The notes beneath the pieces were generated by a model. The model was not told where the DNA came from. It worked only from the letters and a program-made list of their open reading frames with translations, and did not search any database. From Lathyrus oleraceus (Eukaryota > Streptophyta > Magnoliopsida > Fabales > Fabaceae), in contig NC_066579.1 of assembly GCF_024323335.1 (NCBI RefSeq), forward strand, positions 253,573,575 through 253,637,574: a stretch of DNA of 64,000 nucleotides, read 5' to 3'. Below, piece by piece: positions 55,852 through 64,000 of the stretch; position 1 is the first letter of the stretch, and every line of letters starts with the position of its first letter. A program made the translations under genes and the position numbers.

Positions 55852-58511
55852 CTCCACCTCTCTAAACTTTGATTTCCCTGTGTTTGAAGCTGAGGAAGAG
55901 AATGATGATGAAGAAGTATCTGATGAGTTATCTCGTTTGCTTGAGCATGAAGAGAAATCCATTCAGCCATTCAAAGAGAAGATTGATTTAGTCAACTTGG
56001 GTTTCGATGATGAGGTGAAGGAAGTCAATATTGGGTCTTAATTGTGTCCAGAAGCTAAGAAGGGGTTGGTTGATCTTCTCCGAGAATATTCAGATGTGTT
56101 TTCTTGGTCCTATCGAGATATGCCTAGTTTGGATTCTGAGATTGTGGAGCATAGATTGCCTTTGAAGCCAGAATGCCCGTCGGTCAAACAGAAGTTGAGA
56201 AGAACTCATCCCGATATGGCAGTGAAGATCAAAGAGGAAGTGCAAAAACAAATTGATACTGGTTTTATTGTTACCTCAGAATATCCGCAATGGGTGGCCA
56301 ATATTGTGCCTGTTCCTAAGAAAGATGGAAAAGTCCGTATGTGGGTTGATTACAGAGGTTTTAATAAAGCCAGTCTGAAAGATGATTTTCCTCTGCTACA
56401 AATTGATATGTTGGTAGACAATACAACTAAATTCAAAGTCTTTTTGTTTATGGACGGATTTTCCAGCTATAATCAGATCAATATGGCACCTGAAGATATG
56501 GAGAAGACCATATTCATTACACCCTAGGGAACTTTCTGTTATCGAGTGATGCCCTTCGGTTTAAAGAATGCTCGTGCAACGTACCAGAGAGCTATGACCA
56601 CTCTTTTTCATGATATGATGCATAAAGAGATTGAAGTTTATGTTGATGATATGATTGCTAAATCAAGTGATGAAGAAGAGCATGTTGAGCATTCGTTGAA
56701 GTTATTCCAGCGTTTGAGGAAATATAAACTCCGCTTGAATCCCAATTAGTGTACTTTTGGTGTTTGGTCAAGTAATTTGTTGGGCTTTATTGTCAGTGAG
56801 AAGGGTATTGAAGTTGATCATGCTAATGTCAAAGCAATACAAGAGATATCTGCGCCTAAAACTGAGAAGCAAGTTAGAGGTTTTCTCAGTCAGTTGAACT
56901 ATATCTCAAGATTTATATCGCATATGACTGTCACATGTGCGTCTATACTCAAGCTTCTTCGGAAAGATCAGTCTTGTGATTAGACCGAGGATTACCAGAA
57001 AGCTTTTGATAGTATCAAATAGTATCTGCATGAGCCTCTAATTCTGTCTCCGTCGGTAGAAGGAAGACCGTTGAACATGTATTTGAATGTGCTTGATTAC
57101 AGTATGGGTTATGTACTTGCTCAGCAAGATGAATCTAGTGAGAAAGAATATGCAATTTACTACCTCAGTAAAAAGTTCACCAATTGTGAGACTCGGTATT
57201 CTATGCTTGAAAAGACATACTGCGCATTGGCTTGGGCTGCTAAGCGTCTGCGCCAATATATGTTGAATCATATTACTTGGTTTATATCCGAAATGGATCC
57301 AATCAAGTACATTTTTAAGAATCCTGCTTTAACTGGGAGGATTGCCCGTTGGCATATGTTATTATTTGAGTATGATATATCCGAAATGGATCCAATCAAG
57401 TACATTTTTAAGAAGCCTGCTTTAACTGGGAGGATTGCCCGTTGGCATATGTTATTATTTGAGTATGATATGGAATACCGATATCAAAAATCTATTAAAG
57501 GTAGTGTCTTGGCTGACCATTTGGCTCACCAACCCATTGGAGACTACCAGTCAGTGCAGTATGGTTTTCCTGATGAAGAGATTTTGTACTTGAAGATGAA
57601 AGATTATGATAAACCACTGCTTGACGAAGGGCAAGAGCCTGGTTCCCATTGGAGCATGGTATTTAATGGAGCTGTTAATTCGTATGGTAATGGTATTGGG
57701 GAAGTGATTATTACTCCTCACGACACTCATTTTCCATTTACAGCTAGATTGACCTACAAGTGTACAAATAATATGGTTGAGTATGAAACTTGCATTATGG
57801 GGCTTGAAGAGGCCATTGATCTCAGAATTAAATATCTTAACGTTTATGGAGATTCAGTTTTGGTTGTGAATCAGATCAAAGGTGAATGGGAGACGAATCA
57901 ACCAAGTTTGATACCAAATAGAGATTATGCGTAAAGGATATCGACTTTCTTTACAAGGGTTGAGTTTCATGATATCCCTCGAGATGAAAACTGGATGGCA
58001 GATGCTCTTGCAACGTTGGCTTCAACGATTGTGGTGAAACTTTGGAATGAAGTTCCCAATTTAACTGTGATACGTCTTGATAGGACAACTCATGTATTTG
58101 CCATTGAAGAAATCAAGGATGAAAAGCCATGGTATTATGATGTCAAATGTTTCCTCCAAAGTCATACTTACCCTCCTGGGGCATCTTTGAAAGATAAGAA
58201 GACTTTGAGAAGATTAGCTGGTAACTTCTACCTGAATGGTGATGTGCTTTACAATAGAAATTTTGATATGGTTTTGCTCAGATGCGTGGATAGACACGAA
58301 GCAGACCTATTGATGAATGAAGTCTATGAAGGTTCCTTTGGTACTCACTCCAATGGACATGATATGGCAAAGAAGATGTTGAGAGCAGGCTACTATTTGC
58401 TGACAATGGAATCTGACTGTTGCAAGTTTGTGAAGAAATGCCACAAGTGTGAAATTTATGCAGACAAGATTTATGTTCCTCCGACACTGTTGAATGTCAT
58501 TTCCTCCCCAT
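55852..58511 (+). pseudogene. G pol: RT, RNase H and integrase N-terminal part
   Basis: Same protein as E1 pol. The RT active site YVDDMIAKS is intact, with QWVANIVPVPKKDGK and YRVMPFGLKNA nearby; RNase H (WSMVFNGAVN, YETCIMGLEEA) carries an altered first Asp (FNG, where FDG is usual). The integrase zinc finger (HSNGHDMAKKM ... CCKFVKKCHKC) ends at PPTLLNVISS, where H is inserted. In-frame stops lie near 56040, 56526, 56749, 56983, 57020 and 57933, many at Gln or Trp positions. A 93-bp in-frame duplication lies at 57286-57471. Confidence 0.85.
57286..57471 (+). repeat. 93-bp in-frame tandem duplication in G pol
   Basis: Two adjacent copies encode ISEMDPIKYIFKNPALTGRI and the following 11 residues, starting near 57286 and 57379. 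They differ at one or two bases (KNP versus KKP). E1 has a single copy at the corresponding place. Confidence 0.92.
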
Positions 58512-59643
58512 TGTAAGACGCCAATTTTGTCCCTAAGATCCCTCATGGCATCATAGCATTGCATTGCATAGCCTCAAGGATCATTGAACATCTTGGCTTC
58601 CTTTCCCTTTGGGTGGGACCTCCTTGTGAGTGGTTTGAGATCACCAGGCATGCTTGCATTGTATATCATTTGCTTTTCTTGTTTATTCACTAACCAAAAG
58701 CACAAAAATATGTCATTAACCTTTTTGTTTTGTAGCATCAAGCAAGCACAGGTCAAGCACTTCAAGAGCATCCTTTGTGCAAGAGCTGAGATATTTTCCT
58801 TGGTATAAGGACCACATGAGATTACAAAGAGCTTACAGGAGCTAGGATTCCATTTTGGAGCCATTTCATCAAGTGATAAAGGCCCAAATTCAGTCATACA
58901 TTTCATGATCATCTGAAGACCAAGAAGTCAACTGTGCAGTCAACTGAGGGCTATGGGTTGGGGAGATGAATTTAAACACCTCAATCATGTTCAAATGAAG
59001 TCTATTTGTCATTTCAAACATCTATCTTGAAGATTTTGAAGTCATGGCAAAAGTTTCCAAAAATGGAAAGTGACTTGTAATTTCAAGTTTACAAAAATGG
59101 CAAGTTTCTATTCCACATTCAACTTGACTTATCAACATCAAATAAGTTTCAAATGAATTTTTGGTGAACATAAAAGTTGAAGATCTTTCTCTCCTCTTTC
59201 CAAAAAGTCTTATTTCATGTCCATATGATGAATGGTTTAAAGTTATGGCCAAATGATCACAAGGTGTGCATGGAAGTTCAAAGTGACATAACTTTTGATG
59301 CAAAGCTCCAATTTGGTCCATTCATTTTGCAAAATACTCCTCATGACCAATACTTCTCAAAACAAGCCTTGCCATGCATGGAAAAAATGTGTATGATCAT
59401 CATTCCTCAAGTGTCCATTTTGGAGGGAAATTCTACAATTCAAAATTGGCTTAAGCTACAAGCAAAATACCATTCAAATGTTGATTGTTGGTTGATTCTA
59501 AGTGAATTCCAAGCTTGCATGGGCACTTTTCACGTGTAGCATGTGCATGAGCTTCACATTTGCATTTTTTGCATATTGCCTTATTTTTTCCGAATGATGA
59601 TTAACCATTGCCTAATTGTGATTTCAGCATGATTAACACACCA

Positions 59644-59651
59644 TATAAATA
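59644..59651 (+). promoter_or_regulatory. TATA box of the H LTR
   Basis: CCATATAAATAGCAAACCC context, about 1.1 kb after the LTR start. Confidence 0.6.
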
Positions 59652-62316
59652 GCAAACCCTAATCTCATTTGCAAAGAAGAGAAGATTCAGATCAAATTTC
59701 CAAATTCCCTCCATTTTTCTCTCTCTTCGATTCTTGCATTTCTTCACACAATTCCTCAAAATTCTTGCATAATCTTGATCATCATGCATCATTGAGTAGG
59801 AATCAACTATTGGTTTGAAGAATTCAGTTCAGATTTGAGAAGATCGAGTGCATCTTCATGGAATTGGATTTTTGAAATTCAGCTAGATCCAGTTGGTTTC
59901 AGTGGATTCTTCTTGCACAAAGCTTCAACAGAAGCATAGAGGAGCATATCTGGAACTTTAGAGGCCTTGAACACACGTGAATAGTGAACTGCAATTCCAA
60001 GTAGGTTGAATTTCATCATCTCCTTTTGTTGATTTCTTGTTATGATTGTGTAAATCTTACTTAGCTGAGCATGCTGATATGATTAGATCTTGATTTGGCT
60101 TAGAAATGAGCATGTAAGGTTGAATTAAAGTTTTGATGTCAAAAATGTTTGTGCTCGATCCGTGCGATACATGATGATTTAGTTGAAATGAACATGATAT
60201 TTGGACTCCTGGTTGAATGCTGGTTCGAACGGTGTATCATTTGCCAAAATCTGGAAAATTTGTTGAAGCTCCGCCGGAATTCCACCGAAGAAGACGACCG
60301 GAGCTTAGCTCCGGCGTCTGGTTTTTGTGCTAGGGTTTTAGTCCTACGTGTTCGCCATATCATCGCTTGCTTGTCTGTTCCGTTGGCTGTAATTTGTTTG
60401 ACCTGTGCCACGTTTGAGTTGAATCTGATGTGTGTTGATGACACATTAATGAAACGATGCGTTTCATTGATTCCATGTTGTATGCTTGCATGTTGCCATG
60501 TGTGTGCCTCCATGTGTGTTCCATTGGCTTTTGTTGCTTTGACCTTGCTGAGTGTGCGTTTTACTGCTTGGGTGGCACGCATGGTAGACTAGTGAAACTG
60601 TGCGTTTTAGCATTCAAATGAGGACCATTTGATGTGATTCTCGCGCCTTATCCTATGGCTGAGAATATTCTGAGTTTATTTTGAATTTTATTTTTCCCTC
60701 CATTTCATTTTAACATTTCATATTATTTTGCTTATCTTTGAAAAATCATAAAAAATAGTAAAATGCTCCAAATTGAGTCCAATTTTTTTCATAATCTTGT
60801 TTTGATGTCTAGTTTTTTATAAGGTTATTTTCATGATTTGTGGTCTGCTGGATTTTTATTTGTGATTTTTTTATTGAACCTTATGCTAAATTGATCATGT
60901 GCATTCAATGATTTGTGAAATGCTATGTGTTGATCCAATTGATCTGAATTTTTGCATGCTTAATTATCACATGTGACATGAATTTTTGAGCACTGGTTTG
61001 AATTTTTTTCTCATTTGTATTCATTGCTTTTGACACATGAGGATGAATGTGACAATTTGTGTCACGTTTTTGACCTTGCATTTGTGCATTTTTGTTTACC
61101 TATCATTTGAACTTTTCTGGATCTGATATTTTACACATTGCTTGTCCATAACATGAGTAGCTTGCATAAAAAATTTCAAAGCCATTGCATGCTTTTCTGT
61201 TTTGATTTGGATTTTCTAATTTGGATGTCTATTTGTGCTCATTTGCTTGCCTTTGCTTTACATTGATCATTTGAGCTACTTGCCTTGTGAATTGATGTTG
61301 GTCCTTTTGAGGACATTTTATTGCATGTTTAAACTTGCTATATGTGAAAGATTGACTTCTGTTTTGATCATTTGATTTGGTTTTGGACCTAGTCTTTGTA
61401 CTAGTGTTTTGTACATGAACTAACCTTGACTTGTGTTTCAGGTTTGGACACTTAGCATTAATGGTTGAGTTTCTCACATTTTGAGATGCAAATTGGATTG
61501 TGTTCTGACTTCTTTGTGTTTTGTAGGGATTTAAGTTGATGTGTTGATCTCATTGCTTCATTTGATTGCTTGACCATTGTACATTGAATTGTGTAACAGT
61601 TGGATGGTTTGTCTGTTTGTCTGTTGGTTTTCTGTCTGAGATATTAACTATTTAGCTTTTGTACAGGTACATTAGTTGCTTGCTTTTAGCTCTTGCTTGA
61701 GCTTTGGATTGTGGATGATACACCACTTAGGTAGCTATTCTCTTACTCCATGTAGTCTGGAAGTCCTGTCACCTTTTTGGCAGGCATTTTGCTGGAAGTC
61801 CTCCTTAAGAGGCTCTGTTTGTGTTTGTTTACATTTGTGCCAAAGACCTCCAAGATGAGGCATGTGCTACTTGATAAGTCCTCCTAAGTGAAGAGGCAAT
61901 TGACGGATAAAAGGGATTAGCAATCAATCCCCCGTTATTCAGTGAGTCGTTCATTATGCTCGCACTACGTGCTGATGCTCTTGAACATGTACCCAAGATC
62001 TTTGTTCAGTGTCTGTCAAGTGGAATAGGATCTCACTTTCTGGATCCCCACGCTTTCTTTTATCATAAGCTCACCCAGGCCAGGGTTAAGAGCATGAGGT
62101 CTCATCCTCATTTCCATTTTGATCAGCTTCATCCTAACTCTCAATGTTAGTGGTTAAGAGCTACAAACTACCCTTGTATAGTTTGGCTTGTTTGTCGAGG
62201 TTGATATGACCTCTCTTGACTAAAGCCTACCCTTTTGTTTGAGCCTCTTGTATGTATATAGTGTGTGATGCATTGTTTGCTCAATTTCTTTTGATGTGTT
62301 TGCTTTTAATGTTTGT

Positions 62317-62575
62317 TTGGAGTCGGATCTAAGTCCATTTATTAGCATTCTGTTTCCTGTTTATGGTTGGGAGTTGGATATAAGTCCATCTATTGACATT
62401 CTGTTTCCGTTTATTGTTGTTAGGAGTCGGATCTAAGTCTATTTATTGGCATTCTGTTTCCGTTTTGTTGTTAGGAGTTGGATATAAGTCCATTTATTGT
62501 CATTCTGTTTCCTTTTTGTGGTTGGAGTTGGATGTAAGTCCATATATGGGCATTATGTTTCCTGTTTTATTGTGG
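62317..62575. repeat. Five tandem copies of a 52-bp unit in H
   Basis: Each copy reads approximately GGAGTTGGATATAAGTCCAT, TTATTGGCATTCTGTTTCC. Starts are near 62319, 62369, 62420, 62472 and 62525. The small frames predicted here simply read the repeat. Confidence 0.88.
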
Positions 62576-63587
62576 TTCTCTTATTGAGACTTGCTTGTGC
62601 TTTGAGCCTGCTTATTCCAAAGGAACTTACTTGGATCATCTCTATGATCTCAAGAAAGGAACTCATATTGTGGTTTCATTGTTTATCCCTCACTTTTTGT
62701 TAACTTTCTCTCCATCTTAACCCAAACCAAAAACCTTTTGTGCAAACATTTGACTTGTTTTCAACATTAGAAACCTAAGCCTTATGATTTTGATTTTCAA
62801 ACTTTATTTTCATAACACTCATTGTGAATTGAATCCTTCAGTCAACTTTGACCACTTTTGTACATACTTCTAATTGGTTAATATAACCCACTCAAATGTG
62901 TCTTTTGTGCCTCCATGTCCACTTCTTAATCAATTTTTCCATAACCTTTAGCTATTAGGTTTGAGTTATCTTTGTGGTAGATGTAATACTCACCTATGTC
63001 CTTAGTGATTGGACAATAAGCCTTCCATGCTTATTATAGGGTTAACCCCGCACTAGCATGTTGAAGCTATCCTCACATGGTGGACTCGTGGTTTTTCAGG
63101 TTGAGTTTTCTCCCCTTGATAACAAAAGACCTTAGGGCTTTTGGACCAATCAATCCACTCATTTGTTTTGAAATTTTTTACCCGAACTACGAGGTTTTGA
63201 TCCTAATCTTTTCATAAGAGGGTACGTAGGCAATGGGTTCATCCATCCAAACACAAAAATGTAAATAAACTTGTATATTCTTTTCTCATCTCTTCAATCA
63301 TGTTTGCACAAATAAAATTTCATAAACAATAGCCTTTGCAACAAGCGTGAAAAGGGCTCCCTAGGAGTACCTAGGATGCTTTGGGTGCCTAACACCTTCC
63401 CATTGCATAACCAACCCCCTTACCCAGATCTCTGTTTCTTTTATTAGTTTTGTTTGTAAAACTTTTAGGTTTTTGTTCGCTTTCTAACCTTTCCTTTGGA
63501 GAAATAGAAGTGCGGTGGCGACTCGACTTTGTATGATTTACCTTGGATTTAGTTAATATCTCCAATGGTAACAAATACATCACTACA

Positions 63588-64000
63588 GAAAAATGGCGAC
63601 TCTGCTGGGGAGAAAGATAGCTCCCTAGTGGGTTTTGCCAACTTTTCACACTTGTTGTATTATATTGTTTATGACATATTTTTGTGCAATTTGGGATTAC
63701 TGTATTGTATGTAATGATTGAATTGCTTGATATATCAATTGCTTGTGTGCTTGGTGATCTTTGTGAGATGAGTTCTATACCCGAACTCGAGTGCACTTAG
63801 GATAGGAGAATGGCGTAGTCTCGTCGACTTGTGTGGAGTTATTCCTTAGCAAGTTGACTTGCGAGTCCATTCACTTGGTGGAGGTCATGTTGGGATCAAT
63901 AATGTCACATAAGTAAGTTGTGGTTAGACATTACTCTTTCCAATATCGGCCTTAGAAGCCAAGGACCTTAGTTTATCAAACCCATCTTTGCCTATTTTTA
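63588..64000 (+). other. H primer binding site and start of 5' UTR
   Basis: TGGCGACTCTGCTGGGG at 63594-63610 is the same arginine-type PBS as in E1. The following sequence matches the E1 5' UTR (42780-42975) in inverted orientation. No coding frame is reached before the window ends. Confidence 0.8.

Larger units (their letters stand above)
55614..58511 (+). mobile_element. G: decayed Ogre pol fragment
   Basis: The interior of an Ogre from the end of the protease-RT linker exon to the integrase core start, caught between F and H. No LTR of its own is visible. The stops and changes make it the oldest layer here. Confidence 0.8.
58512..63587 (+). mobile_element. H: 5' LTR of another plus-strand Ogre (5076 bp)
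   Basis: Starts TGTAAGACGCCAATTTTG inside the G integrase and ends CATCACTACA just before an arginine-type PBS. TATAAATA lies at 59644-59651, followed by a leader. R-U5 is about 3.9 kb, AT-rich and noncoding, with a five-copy 52-bp repeat. The element continues to the right of the window. The duplicated target should be CCCAT (58507-58511). Confidence 0.85.

Noticed and set aside
60139..60592. Overlapping 147-codon frames on both strands
   Set aside because: They lie inside the H LTR leader, are antisense to each other and show no family motifs; chance openness in a slightly GC-richer stretch.
62317..62575. A CRISPR-like array or a coding repeat
   Set aside because: There are no unique spacers, the units are directly tandem, and the sequence lies in a plant LTR; the peptides just read the repeat.

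Overview
The window is plant nuclear DNA made almost entirely of nested LTR retrotransposons. The giant LTRs (4.7-5.1 kb) with an arginine-tRNA-type primer binding site, the extra ORF upstream of gag and the intron between protease and reverse transcriptase are hallmarks of Ty3/gypsy Ogre (TatIV) elements. Their abundance points to a legume of tribe Fabeae (Pisum, Vicia or Lathyrus type); this assignment is inference. I see no intact host gene, no rRNA or tRNA gene and no bacterial-type feature.

Layout. Positions 1-47843 read as one minus-strand Ogre (called E1 here). Its 5' LTR is 42999-47843 and the start of its 3' LTR is 1643 down to 1, continuing outside the window. Four blocks interrupt it: E4, a truncated Ty1/copia fragment with an internal-LTR-internal structure (about 1772-5205, in the 3' UTR); E3, a complete Tekay/Del-like chromovirus (11084-19531, TSD CCCTA, in the protease-RT linker); E5, a 7.1-kb single LTR (22115-29234, TSD AGAGG, in gag); and E2, a complete SIRE/Maximus-like copia element (31388-41895, TSD AGAAC, in ORF1). 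With these removed, the E1 gag and ORF1 reading frames join again.

E1 itself lies in an older LTR (Y, 47844-48993). Y lies in the 3' region of a plus-strand Ogre (F, 48994-55613), and F lies in a decayed Ogre pol (G, 55614-58511). A further plus-strand Ogre LTR (H, 58512-63587), followed by its primer binding site, interrupts G and continues beyond the right edge.

The most unusual object is E5. It starts TGTCATACCCC, ends GGTACGACA and has a perfect 5-bp target duplication, but it has no second LTR, primer site or retroviral gene. Its U3 part carries captured host sequence: an intronless SPINDLY (SPY) copy fused at a short homology to an intronless TIC32-like short-chain dehydrogenase, an intronless U1 snRNP C copy, and opposite-strand exon-like blocks with GT-AG borders. 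All are pseudogenised.

Relative ages are readable from the sequence. The LTR pairs of E3 and of E2 look identical, so these are recent insertions, yet both carry disabling lesions in pol. The two E1 LTRs differ by roughly 4% where I compared them. G carries many stops. All element lineages and host-gene names come from recognising protein motifs by eye, without database searches.
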